Position numbers and translations under genes: made by a program. Of a stretch of DNA of 64,000 nucleotides, positions 8,910 to 16,698 are shown in pieces. Source of the DNA: Actinopolymorpha cephalotaxi. GTDB taxonomy: Bacteria; Actinomycetota; Actinomycetes; Propionibacteriales; Actinopolymorphaceae. The notes under the pieces were generated by a model, which had not been told where the DNA came from, made no database searches, and saw only the letters and a program-made list of their open reading frames with translations. The stretch spans positions 6,346,850 through 6,410,849 of the forward strand of contig NZ_JACBZA010000001.1 in NCBI RefSeq assembly GCF_013408535.1, in the 5' to 3' direction. The first letter of the stretch is position 1; each line of letters starts with the position of its first letter.

Positions 8910-9545
8910 TCAGACGAGTTGCTCCTTGCCGTCCACGGCATCGATCCCGCCAGTGGTGAACGGCGCCGGGGCCAGTGCGGCGTAGGTCGCGCCCGTGCTC
9001 GTGGTGGCGGACTCCACCAGGCGGAAGCCGGTGGCGGGAGCCTGCGCGGTGAACAGGCGCTTGCCGGTCCCGACGGCGACCGGGAACGTCAGCAGGCGGT
9101 ACTCGTCGACCAGGCCGGCCTCGTGCAGCGTACGGGCGAGTGCACAGCTGCCGTGGACCTGGAGCTCCCCGCCCGGACGTTCCTTCAGCCGGGCGATCCG
9201 CGCCACGGCGTCGCCGCCGGGGAGCACGGTGGTGTCGTTCCAGTCCGGTTGGGTGACGGTGCTCGAGACGAGGTACTTGGGCAGTCCGTTGAGCGCGGTG
9301 GCGGCGGGGTTGTCCGGGTCGGTGATCTGCTTCCAGAAGTCGCGCATCATCACGAACGTCGTCCGGCCCAGCAGGATCGCCTCGGCGCGGGCGAACCATC
9401 CGTCGACGATCCTGCCCATGTCCTGGTCGGCGTGGGGCACCAGCCAGCCGCCGCGGGTGAAGCCGCCGCTGGGGTCCTCCTCGACGCCTCCGGGGCCCTG
9501 CATGACGCCGTCGACGGTGAGGAACGTGTGCACTGTGAGCTTCAT
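8910..9545 (-). CDS. Dihydrofolate reductase family protein (RibD C-terminal type)
   Basis: A 211-residue protein beginning MKLTVHTFLTVDGVMQGPGG, the typical start of the DHFR-like/RibD C-terminal group in Actinobacteria. FARAEAILLGRTTFVMMRDFW and the LQVHGSCALARTL stretch are the conserved NADPH-fold segments. Members reduce pterin- or riboflavin-precursor-like substrates with NADPH, but stand-alone copies like this are seldom assigned. The start at 9545 has AAGAAGGAGAT just upstream; the open frame continues to 9851 without coding character. The gene is divergent from the mycothiol-dependent isomerase-type gene. Confidence 0.88.
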   Translation of the reverse strand: MKLTVHTFLTVDGVMQGPGGVEEDPSGGFTRGGWLVPHADQDMGRIVDGWFARAEAILLGRTTFVMMRDFWKQITDPDNPAATALNGLPKYLVSSTVTQPDWNDTTVLPGGDAVARIARLKERPGGELQVHGSCALARTLHEAGLVDEYRLLTFPVAVGTGKRLFTAQAPATGFRLVESATTSTGATYAALAPAPFTTGGIDAVDGKEQLV

Positions 9546-9684
9546 GGCGATCTCCTTCTTCGATGGAGGGGCCGGTCCCCTCAGCGACCCTTCGATCCGG
9601 GTCGCCCGGATTCGACATCCGTCCGGAGAAGCCTCGGGAAAAGTTCGATGCCGTTGTCGGCACCGACCTCTAGGGTGTGGCGCC

Positions 9685-10419
9685 ATGACGCTCTCCACCG
9701 ACGCCTGCCTGACTGCCATCGCCGAGCACTCCACCGGCTTCGCCGCCGCCGTACGCGACAACCTGGATGCCCGGGTCGAGCACTGTCCCGACTGGGACGT
9801 CGCCGATCTCGTGGAGCACCTGACCGAGGTGCACTGGTTCTGGCGGACCATCGCAGCCGAGCGGCTGGACGCGCCGCCGGAGGGGACCCGGCGACCGGCC
9901 CGCGCCGACCGGCCCGAGCTGGTCGCGACGTTCGAGCGGGGTGCCGCCGAGCTGGTCGACGTGCTCGGCAGGGCCGATCAGGACGCACCGGTGTGGACCT
10001 GGTTCCCCGGCCGCCGGGACATCGGCTTCATCACCCGCCACCAGGTGCAGGAGGCGGCGGTGCACCACTGGGACGCGGCGAACGCGGCCGGCGCCGCCTG
10101 GGCGGTGCGCCCGGAGGTGGCGGCGGACGCGATCGAGGAGTTCCTCACCTGCTCGCTGGCAGACGCCGACGACATCGCGCGGTTGGGGCGCACGCTGGCC
10201 GGGCCGCTCGTGCTCACCGCCACCGACCTCGACCGGTCGTGGACGGTGTCCCAGGCCGATCCCACCGCGGCGCTGACGTGGACTCCGGGCGCGGACGGCC
10301 CGGCCGCCGTCTCCGGCACGGTCGCCGACCTGATGCTGTGGATCTACGGCCGGGTGGCGCTCCCCACCGACCAGCCCGAGCGGGTCGCCGCGTTCCGCTC
10401 GCTGGCCTCCACCGACTGA
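9685..10419 (+). CDS. Maleylpyruvate isomerase family mycothiol-dependent enzyme
   Basis: A 244-residue protein of the DinB-like four-helix bundle group: the N-terminal helices contain the HCPDWDVADLVEHLTEVHWFW signature, with His residues that hold the metal, and HQVQEAAVHHWD supplies a second metal-ligand helix. The C-terminal part is the SCP2-like/MDMPI-C domain. Family members use mycothiol, the actinobacterial thiol, for isomerisation or detoxification. The substrate is unknown. The start at 9685 is chosen because it begins the conserved first helix. A stem-loop lies about 80 nt beyond the stop. Confidence 0.85.
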   Translation: MTLSTDACLTAIAEHSTGFAAAVRDNLDARVEHCPDWDVADLVEHLTEVHWFWRTIAAERLDAPPEGTRRPARADRPELVATFERGAAELVDVLGRADQDAPVWTWFPGRRDIGFITRHQVQEAAVHHWDAANAAGAAWAVRPEVAADAIEEFLTCSLADADDIARLGRTLAGPLVLTATDLDRSWTVSQADPTAALTWTPGADGPAAVSGTVADLMLWIYGRVALPTDQPERVAAFRSLASTD

Positions 10420-10496
10420 CGTACGACTCGTCGCGGGGACGCCCGGAACACGGCCAGTGGTCAGTACGGGCACATCGAGTAGTTCACCAGTGAGAT

Positions 10497-10523
10497 CGGT
10501 GCGATGAATCTGTTGTCGCACCG
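10497..10523. terminator. Inverted repeat, probable terminator
   Basis: CGGTGCGA (10497-10504) and TCGCACCG (10516-10523) are perfect 8-bp arms around an 11-nt loop. The repeat lies 77 nt after the isomerase-type gene and about 100 nt before the next small gene, so it could end the first transcript or be an operator for the second. Confidence 0.45.
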
Positions 10524-10620
10524 CTCTCGTCGTGCGCTAAGACCGAGATATGGCTAACCTGTTCCGATCCGGAAAAGCGGACCTTTGGCCGAGCCCTTCC
10601 AGGGCAAAGGAGCAGGACCG

Positions 10621-10848
10621 ATGAGTGACACGCCGACGTATGACAAATTGGTGGACGAACGCCTTGGGCGGGCACCGCACGAGTTCGACGGATACGACAG
10701 CTGGGACCAGTCCGAAGAAGCCCGTGCGGCATTTGATCGAGGCGCTGCCGAAGCGTTGCTCATCGAGCACGAAGCGTCCCCTCCCGAACGGGTTTTCGCC
10801 CGCCACGCAAGGGATGTCAGCGCTGTCCGGTCCGTCGTGGACAGGTGA
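10621..10848 (+). CDS. Small acidic hypothetical protein
   Basis: A 75-residue acidic protein (MSDTPTYDKLVDERLGRAP...) with no signal peptide or membrane segment and no domain I recognise. The ATG at 10621 has AAAGGAG 9 nt upstream; an in-frame ATG at 10585 lacks one. Third codon positions hold more A and T (TAT, AAA, TTG, GAA, GCA, TTT, GAT) than in neighbouring genes, which hints at recent arrival or low expression. It is followed at 87 nt by another small gene with the same base bias. Confidence 0.6.
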   Translation: MSDTPTYDKLVDERLGRAPHEFDGYDSWDQSEEARAAFDRGAAEALLIEHEASPPERVFARHARDVSAVRSVVDR

Positions 10849-10935
10849 TGTCTCACTGTTCGATCCGGCCGCCGGTCACCTCGGAAGGTGCCCGGTCTCA
10901 ATTCCCCGAAATATGCTGCAGGAAAGCGAGACGTA

Positions 10936-11097
10936 ATGAGTCAAACACTGGTCGTACTTCTTTTTGCCGGCTTGTTCGCCGCCGCTCTGGCCCATTTCCT
11001 GCGTCGCGGAGCCAGCCGCATTGCACGAATTGCGGCGGCGGTTCTCTTCGGGCTCGGACTCCTGCTGGCGCTGATCCCGTCGCTGAGTCTCGGATAG
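10936..11097 (+). CDS. Small two-helix membrane protein
   Basis: A 53-residue protein with two hydrophobic segments (about residues 4-17 and 31-48) joined by a short basic loop LRRGASRIAR. No family is recognised. The ATG at 10936 follows CAGGAAAGCGAG, an acceptable ribosome site. The topology would place the basic loop in the cytoplasm and both ends outside. It may be co-transcribed with the small acidic gene before it. Its coding character is supported only by the hydrophobic pattern, the start site and the fit between genes. Confidence 0.5.
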   Translation: MSQTLVVLLFAGLFAAALAHFLRRGASRIARIAAAVLFGLGLLLALIPSLSLG

Positions 11098-11118
11098 GTA
11101 TTCGAAGGTCCTTAGGTC

Positions 11119-12111
11119 TCAGTTCTCCCGACCCGGCGTGTTCGCCACACCGTCAGCCGCCGAGGCGACCACGCCGGTCGGGGGAGTCCCAGGGCGCAGG
11201 TTCTCCACGAGTGTCTCGACCAGGCCCGGCCGCTCGAGGTCGGGGACGACGCGATGCAACGTCGACAGCACCAGTGCCAGCGCGAGGCAGGTCGCCCCGG
11301 CGACACCGCTCACCCCACCGACGTACGCGCCGGCGAGTTGGCCCGGGTGGAGGTCGACCGGCGGGGTCAACCCGCCTCGGTCGGCGAGCCCGATGGCAAG
11401 CACGGCGACCACCAGGAACGCGCCGCCCACCAGGGCGAGGCCGGCCACGGTGCGGTGGTGAGGGTTGGAAGGCTCGCGAACGGGTTCGTGCCGTTGCCCG
11501 AGGATGAGCAGGTATCCCGCCGCGGCGGCCCAGATCCCGACGATGAGGAGCGCGGCCAGGGCGTCGCTCGGCCGGTGCCACCCCGCGGACAACGTCGCGA
11601 TCCCGGTGAGCGAGACGTAGACCGCGCCGAGGATCGCGGCCAGGCCACGTAGCCGCGGCGGAAGGACCAGTACGGCGGCGACGGCGATGGACGCGGCCAC
11701 CGTCACGTGCCCGCTCGGCATGCTGTTGGGGGCGCCGATGTTGGTGCCGGGAATCCCGAGGTCGGGCCGGTCGATCAGGTAGTCCTTGAGAACCTGACAG
11801 GTGAGGTTCGCGCCCGCGACCAGCACGGTGGCGACCAGCGCCAGCCGGATCCGGCGGCGGACGACGGCGATGAACGCGACGACGGCCGTCGCCACCACGA
11901 GGGACGCCAGCGAGACAGCGTCGAGTACGACGGTGACGAGTCCGTCGACCCGGTCCCGGCCCATGTCGCTCGCTCGGAGAACGCTCGCGTCCAGGACCTG
12001 ACCGTGTGGTGTGCGGATGAAGATCCACCACACGAGTACGAGTACGGCCGCCTGTGCCAGCACGAGCACCAGCAGCCATCCGGCGACCAGACCCTTGACG
12101 AGGCGCTGCAT
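11119..12111 (-). CDS. Membrane PAP2-family phosphatase
   Basis: A 330-residue integral membrane protein with six to eight hydrophobic helices. The PAP2 active site is visible as KDYLIDRP (motif 1), MPSGHVTVAAS (motif 2) and SAGWHRPSD (motif 3). Motif 3 has Ala-Gly-Trp-His in place of the classic Ser-Arg...His, as in many actinobacterial members. It should remove phosphate from a lipid or polyprenyl pyrophosphate outside the membrane. The C-terminal third carries two or more extra helices beyond the catalytic core. The ATG at 12111 is preceded by GGAAGG and starts the first helix; the frame to 12204 looks non-coding. Confidence 0.86.
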   Translation of the reverse strand: MQRLVKGLVAGWLLVLVLAQAAVLVLVWWIFIRTPHGQVLDASVLRASDMGRDRVDGLVTVVLDAVSLASLVVATAVVAFIAVVRRRIRLALVATVLVAGANLTCQVLKDYLIDRPDLGIPGTNIGAPNSMPSGHVTVAASIAVAAVLVLPPRLRGLAAILGAVYVSLTGIATLSAGWHRPSDALAALLIVGIWAAAAGYLLILGQRHEPVREPSNPHHRTVAGLALVGGAFLVVAVLAIGLADRGGLTPPVDLHPGQLAGAYVGGVSGVAGATCLALALVLSTLHRVVPDLERPGLVETLVENLRPGTPPTGVVASAADGVANTPGREN

Positions 12112-12409
12112 CTGGTCAGCCTTCCGTTCGTTGTCGTGGAGGTGCCGAGCCCGCGGGCGCCCGGCGGTACGGGGGAACCGACAGGCCCACCACGGGCCCG
12201 GCACTTCTGCAGTAACGACGAACCCGGGCCCGGGTCACGCGTGTGGCCTGACCGCTATCGGCCATCTGGCGGCGGGAGCGTCGGCCGGGCGGGCCGGTTG
12301 CGGTCGCGCCGGCCCCTCGGCTGCCGGCTGGTTGGCAGGCTGGCGTACGCATGAATCGTCGACGTACGGCACGCCGGGCCCGCCCGAGGTCCGGCGGTGA
12401 GGGGGCGCG
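12112..12409. other. Divergent intergenic region
   Basis: 298 bp between the divergent PAP2 and Gfo/Idh/MocA genes with no coding sequence I can support. It holds a perfect 14-bp GC palindrome at 12222-12235 (ACCCGGGCCCGGGT) and a short CGTCGACG palindrome near 12357. Either may be a regulator site. No sigma-70-like promoter is obvious. Confidence 0.4.
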
Positions 12410-13522
12410 ATGAACGACCGGCCGGTGTACTCCGCCGCGGTGATCGGATGCGGTGCCGGTGGGATGCTCAGCGTCCGCGCGCTCGCCGCCTCGGACCGGT
12501 TCCGGCTGGTGGGCGCGTGCGACCTGCGGCCCGACGTCCGGGACACGCTCGCAGCGGAACACCCCGGGATCCGCACTTACGCCGACTATCGCGAGCTGCT
12601 CGCCGACGCGGCCGCGGCCGCCGGGACCGGCGACGCGATCGACGTCGTGTGCGTGTCGACCTACGCCCCCACCCACGAGGAGATCGCGCTGGCTGCGCTG
12701 GCGACGCGTCCACGCGGCCTGCTGGTGGAGAAGCCGCTCGGCGACACGGCCGCGGCGGGCCGGCGGATCGTCGACGCGGTGCGCCGGAGCGGGACGCCGC
12801 TCGCCGTCCCACACGGGCTGGTCGCCCGGCCGACCTCGCTGGAGATCCTGCGCCGGGTGCGGGCCGGGGACATCGGCGAGGTCCGGCTGGTGGAGATCGA
12901 GTGCGCCGGCTGGGACATCATCAACGCCGGCATCCACTGGTTCCAGTACGCCGTCAACCTGCTCGGCGCCGACCCGTTCGCCGGCGTGCTCGCGACCTGC
13001 GACACCTCCAGCCGGACGTTCCGCGACGGTATGCGGGTGGAGACCGAGGCGGTGACGTACGCGTGGACGCGCGGCGGTGCCCGGGTCGTCCTGCACAGCG
13101 GCGACTATGTCGCGCAGAGCCGTCCCGGCAAGGACACGTTGTTCCGCGTTGTCGGCACCGACGGGCTGGTGGAGTTCTGGGGCTGGGAGAACGGCTACCG
13201 GATCGTCGCCGGCGCGGGACCCGCCGACGTCGGCCCGATCCCCGAGGCGGACCGCTCGCCGCACCAGGTGCACCTGGAGGAACTGGCCCGCCAGATCGAC
13301 GAGGCAGAGCAGGATTACACGGTCGCGGACACCTCGCTGCGGGCGCTGGAGCTGTGCGAGGCGGCGTACCTCTCGCACCGGCACCGGTGTGTGGTGACGT
13401 TCCCGCTGTCGGAGTTCGTGCCGCCGGAGTTCGCACCGCCGCAGGTGCCGGACTGGGACCCGGGTACGCCGTATCCCGGCGAGGGCGGCGGTCGCGACGG
13501 CCGCCGGCTGGAGGCACGATGA
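12410..13522 (+). CDS. Gfo/Idh/MocA family oxidoreductase
   Basis: A 370-residue NAD(P)-dependent dehydrogenase. The N-terminal Rossmann fold shows AAVIGCGAGGM; then comes the EKP motif (LLVEKPLGDTAAAG, near residue 107), and GIHWFQYAVNLLGA supplies the catalytic-region His. Members oxidise or reduce sugars, inositols and related polyols. Its stop overlaps the start of a second dehydrogenase of the same superfamily by ATGA, so both are made from one message. The last 25 residues are Pro/Gly/Arg-rich. The substrate is unknown; the paired arrangement suggests two steps in one sugar or inositol-derivative pathway. Confidence 0.88.
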   Translation: MNDRPVYSAAVIGCGAGGMLSVRALAASDRFRLVGACDLRPDVRDTLAAEHPGIRTYADYRELLADAAAAAGTGDAIDVVCVSTYAPTHEEIALAALATRPRGLLVEKPLGDTAAAGRRIVDAVRRSGTPLAVPHGLVARPTSLEILRRVRAGDIGEVRLVEIECAGWDIINAGIHWFQYAVNLLGADPFAGVLATCDTSSRTFRDGMRVETEAVTYAWTRGGARVVLHSGDYVAQSRPGKDTLFRVVGTDGLVEFWGWENGYRIVAGAGPADVGPIPEADRSPHQVHLEELARQIDEAEQDYTVADTSLRALELCEAAYLSHRHRCVVTFPLSEFVPPEFAPPQVPDWDPGTPYPGEGGGRDGRRLEAR

Positions 13523-14634
13523 CCACCATGACTCCCACGAACACCACGAGAACCACCTTCGGCGTGGTCGGCAGCGGCTGGCGGACGGAGTTCTACCTCC
13601 GGATCGCCGCCGCGCTGCCGGACCATTTCGGCGTCGCGGGCGTCGTCGCCCGCCGAGCCGAACGCGCGAAGGAGCTCCGGGAACGCTTCGGCGTACCGAC
13701 GTTCGACTCGGTGGACGCGTTGCTGGACGACGGAAGGCCGGACTTCGTGGTCACGTCGGTGTCGTGGGCGGCCAACCCCGGCCTCGTGGTGGAACTGAGC
13801 GAACGCGGCGTTCCGGTGCTGAGCGAGACGCCGCCGGCGCCCGACCTGGACGGGATGCGGGCGCTGTGGGACGCGGTCGGGGACACCGCGATCGTGGAGG
13901 TCGCCGAGCAGTATCCGTTCCTTCCGGAGTACGCCGCGCGGGTGGCCGTGTGCCGTTCGGGCCTGCTCGGCACGGTGACCTCGGCGCACCTGTCGGCCAC
14001 CCAGACCTACCACGCGATCGCGGTGCTGCGTACGTTGCTGGACGTCGGTTTCGCCGACGCGGAGGTGGCCGGAACCGCCTTCACCAACCGGCTCCAGCGC
14101 GGTCCCGACCGCGACGGCTGGCCCGTGCGGGACGAGCTCGCGGACGCCGGCCAGGTGATCGCGACGCTGGACTTCGGGGGCCGGCTCGGCGTCTACGACT
14201 TCACCGACGGGCAGTGGTTCCACCCGATTCTCGGCAACCGGATCGTCGTCCGCGGTGAACGCGGCGAGGTGATCGACGACCGGCTGACCTACCTGCCGCA
14301 GGCCGACCCGGACGCGCCGGTGCAGACGTCGTTCACGCGTCAGCAGACCGGACTCGGCGGCGACCTGGAGGGATTCCACCTGCGGGCGCTGTATGCCGGG
14401 GACCGTCGGGTGTACGCCAACCCGTACGCGCCGGCGCGGCTGCCCGACGAGGAGATCGCGATCGCCACCTGCCTGACCCGGATGGCCGCACGGATCGGTG
14501 CCGGAGGGCAGCCGGCTGGTGGTTACTCACTCGCGGACGCGTGCCAGGACCACTATCTCGGCCTGGTCGTCGCGGAGGCCGTGGCGTCGGGGACGCGGAT
14601 CCGCACCACCCGCCAGCCCTGGGCGCACGACTGA
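13519..14634 (+). CDS. Gfo/Idh/MocA family oxidoreductase, coupled to the preceding gene
   Basis: A 371-residue protein with FGVVGSGWRTEFYLRIA as the nucleotide-binding start. At the place where relatives have EKP it reads LSETPPAP (near residue 99), so the conserved Lys that usually contacts cofactor and substrate is absent. This either marks a different chemistry or a non-catalytic partner. The ATG at 13519 overlaps the preceding stop (ATGA), so translation is coupled; a second ATG three codons later is also possible. A strong hairpin 28 nt past the stop ends the pair. Confidence 0.82.
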   Translation: MTTMTPTNTTRTTFGVVGSGWRTEFYLRIAAALPDHFGVAGVVARRAERAKELRERFGVPTFDSVDALLDDGRPDFVVTSVSWAANPGLVVELSERGVPVLSETPPAPDLDGMRALWDAVGDTAIVEVAEQYPFLPEYAARVAVCRSGLLGTVTSAHLSATQTYHAIAVLRTLLDVGFADAEVAGTAFTNRLQRGPDRDGWPVRDELADAGQVIATLDFGGRLGVYDFTDGQWFHPILGNRIVVRGERGEVIDDRLTYLPQADPDAPVQTSFTRQQTGLGGDLEGFHLRALYAGDRRVYANPYAPARLPDEEIAIATCLTRMAARIGAGGQPAGGYSLADACQDHYLGLVVAEAVASGTRIRTTRQPWAHD

Positions 14635-14661
14635 CCGGCGTACGCCCGGCAGCCTCCGCCG

Positions 14662-14691
14662 GCCGGGATTCTTCCGCGGAAGAATCCCGGC
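14662..14691. terminator. Perfect 30-bp palindrome, terminator-like hairpin
   Basis: The 30 bp are fully self-complementary; as RNA they form a 13-bp stem with a CGCG loop. The hairpin begins 28 nt after the dehydrogenase pair, fitting a terminator. Its centre ATTCTTCCGCGGAAGAAT recurs in part at 14865-14882, so a protein-binding role is also possible. Confidence 0.65.
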
Positions 14692-15012
14692 GCCCTGTGA
14701 TGTGGCCGGTCGTTCGGCGGAGGGTGAAAGCAGCGGGTGGCCAGAGCCCCCGTCGGTCTTCACGCTCCGCGAAGAGAGAACGAGCCGAGCGGCAAGCGTG
14801 AAACCTGACGGGTGTCCTGCCCACCCGGGCTTCCACACTGCCTCGTGGCACACCTGTGGCGCGCGATTCTTCCGCGGAGGAACGGCGCTCGTGTTCGGCT
14901 CGCGGGAGGGGCACCTCGAACCGGTTCGCGGACGTGGCGATGACCGGGTGCGGTCAGCGGAGGGTGGTTCGTTGACGGCGTCGCGAGAGGGCTCCTAGCC
15001 TCCGGCCAATGT

Positions 15013-15024
15013 GAAATCGATTTC
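15013..15024. promoter_or_regulatory. LacI-family-type operator
   Basis: GAAATCGATTTC is a perfect 12-bp palindrome 33 bp before the start at 15057. It has the A/T-rich arms and central CG of LacI/GalR operators. No LacI gene adjoins it, so the regulator would act from elsewhere. Confidence 0.55.
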
Positions 15025-15056
15025 TGGCCGCTGAAGCGGGAACGGGAGCCGGGGCT

Positions 15057-16667
15057 ATGCGACGCAGGACACTTCTCACCACGGCCGCGCTGGCGGGTCC
15101 GCTGGCCGCGGTCGCCGGCCCGCAGGTGGCCAACGCCGAGGGCCCAGACGGCGGTCCCGGCGGACCCGGCGGCCAGCCGACGCCGAAGGCCTTGGGCGCC
15201 GCCGCCCCGATGCTGGCTCCCGGCCCGAGCGTGCCCGGCCCGACCCTCGCGGACCTGGTCGCCAAGCTGACCGGCCCCGGCTCCGTCAACGACACAGACA
15301 CCCGCTACCAGGTGATGGGGACCGACCTCGGCGCGATGTGGGACAACGGCTCTGGCCAGGTGCTGATGGCGTTCGGCGACACCTTCGGTGAGGGCCAGGT
15401 CGGCGGCGGGCAGTTCGGGCAGGACTGGCGTTCCAACGTCCTCGCCCGATCCTCCGACCACGACCTGTCCGACGGGATGACGTTCGACGACATGGTGGTC
15501 GACCGGCCCGGGCACGCCAAGGAACTGCTGGCCTCGAAGAAGGTCGACAACGACGAGATCACCGTCATCCCGAACTCCGGTGTCAGCGTCGGGAAGCGGC
15601 AGTTCCTGCACTACTTCTCCCAGAACAACTGGGGGCCGTGGAACACCAACTACGGCGGCATCGCGTACTCCGACGACAACGGGCAGAACTGGACCAAGAG
15701 CAACGTCCGCTGGCAGAACTCCGCTCCGCTGTGGGGACGGGGCTTCCAGTTGGGTTCGCTGGTACGCCACGACGGGTTCGTCTACCTGTTCGGCACCGGC
15801 AGCGGCCGGCTGTACGACATCCACCTGGCCCGCGTGCCCGAGGCCCGAATGCTGGAGCTGAGCGCCTGGAGGTACTGGAACGCGCGCGGCTGGAGCGCCC
15901 GGGAGGCCGACGCCGTTCCCGTGGTCGCGGCACCGTCGGGAGAGATGTCCGTTCTGTACAACGAACATCTCGGTCGCTGGCTGATGATGTACCTCGACGA
16001 GTACCGCGCGGCCATCGTGATGCGCGAGGCGCCGGACATCACCGGCCCATGGAGCGGTGCGCGGGTGGTCGTCCGTGGCGGCGAGGGCGGGGAGTACCCC
16101 GCGCTGTACGCGCCGTTCATGCACCCGTGGTCGGCGGCCTCCGGTGACCGGGACCTGTACTTCGCGATGTCGCAGTGGGGTCCGTACAACGTCTTCCTCA
16201 TGCGCACCACGCTCGACCGGGCAGTGGACACCGCCAACCTGCTCAGCGACCCCGGTTTCGAGGAACAGCCCGACCGGCAGGTGCGGGTGCCGTGGTTCGT
16301 CTGCGGCCAGGGCGGCATCGACCGGGACGGCGGCCAGTCGTACGCCGGGAAGAACAACGGGTACGTGCGCGCGGCGCAGGGCTGGAACGCCCTCACCCAG
16401 GCGGTCGTATTGCGGCCGAATCGCCGGCACCGGCTCACCGCCTGGGTGCGGACCTCCGCCCGCGACGTGCCGGACGGGGCGCTGGGCGTGCGCGCTAGGA
16501 GCGGGGAACTCGCCCGGACGTCGTTCGGGCACCTGGGCGGCTACACGAAGGTGAGCGTGGACTTCGACCCCGGCGACAACGCCGACGTCGAGGTCTTCGC
16601 CGGCTTCTGGGGCGCGGGTGCCGACGCCTGGGTGCAGGTCGACGAGGTGTCGCTCGTGGCACTGTAG
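15057..16667 (+). CDS. Exported DUF4185 protein with C-terminal carbohydrate-binding-like domain
   Basis: A 536-residue protein. MRRRTLLTTAALAGPLAAVAG...ANA is a Tat- or Sec-type signal. After a Gly/Pro-rich linker, residues 75-385 match the DUF4185 five-bladed-propeller type: MGTDLGAMWDNGSGQVLMAFGDTFGEG and an Asp-box-like YSDDNGQNW. Residues from about 400 form a beta-sandwich (NLLSDPGFEEQ...WVQVDEVSLVAL) like carbohydrate-binding modules. DUF4185 proteins resemble glycoside hydrolases acting on arabinan or mannan, but assignment is by fold only. The LacI-type box upstream suggests sugar control. No transporter or sugar kinase adjoins it. Confidence 0.82.
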   Translation: MRRRTLLTTAALAGPLAAVAGPQVANAEGPDGGPGGPGGQPTPKALGAAAPMLAPGPSVPGPTLADLVAKLTGPGSVNDTDTRYQVMGTDLGAMWDNGSGQVLMAFGDTFGEGQVGGGQFGQDWRSNVLARSSDHDLSDGMTFDDMVVDRPGHAKELLASKKVDNDEITVIPNSGVSVGKRQFLHYFSQNNWGPWNTNYGGIAYSDDNGQNWTKSNVRWQNSAPLWGRGFQLGSLVRHDGFVYLFGTGSGRLYDIHLARVPEARMLELSAWRYWNARGWSAREADAVPVVAAPSGEMSVLYNEHLGRWLMMYLDEYRAAIVMREAPDITGPWSGARVVVRGGEGGEYPALYAPFMHPWSAASGDRDLYFAMSQWGPYNVFLMRTTLDRAVDTANLLSDPGFEEQPDRQVRVPWFVCGQGGIDRDGGQSYAGKNNGYVRAAQGWNALTQAVVLRPNRRHRLTAWVRTSARDVPDGALGVRARSGELARTSFGHLGGYTKVSVDFDPGDNADVEVFAGFWGAGADAWVQVDEVSLVAL

Positions 16668-16674
16668 GAAATAT

Positions 16675-16691
16675 ATAAGCGCTGTTATAGT
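16675..16691 (+). promoter_or_regulatory. Promoter and MarR operator candidate; leaderless start
   Basis: The -10-like TATAGT at 16686-16691 lies 7 nt before the ATG at 16699, so the transcript would begin at or next to the start codon. Overlapping it is an inverted repeat ATAA-N6-TTAT (16675-16688). A MarR dimer bound there would block the -10, fitting autorepression. Confidence 0.55.
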
Positions 16692-16698
16692 TTCGGGC

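Larger units (their letters stand above)
14635..15056. other. 422-bp intergenic region with repeated palindromic cores
   Basis: No gene is supported here; the open frames are shadows. Besides the palindrome at 14662-14691 it contains a second, imperfect palindrome at 14867-14882 (TTCTTCCGCGGAGGAA, one mismatched pair). The two share the 14-mer GATTCTTCCGCGGA (14667-14680 and 14865-14878), 198 bp apart. A LacI-type box lies at 15013-15024, just before the DUF4185 gene. Confidence 0.55.
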
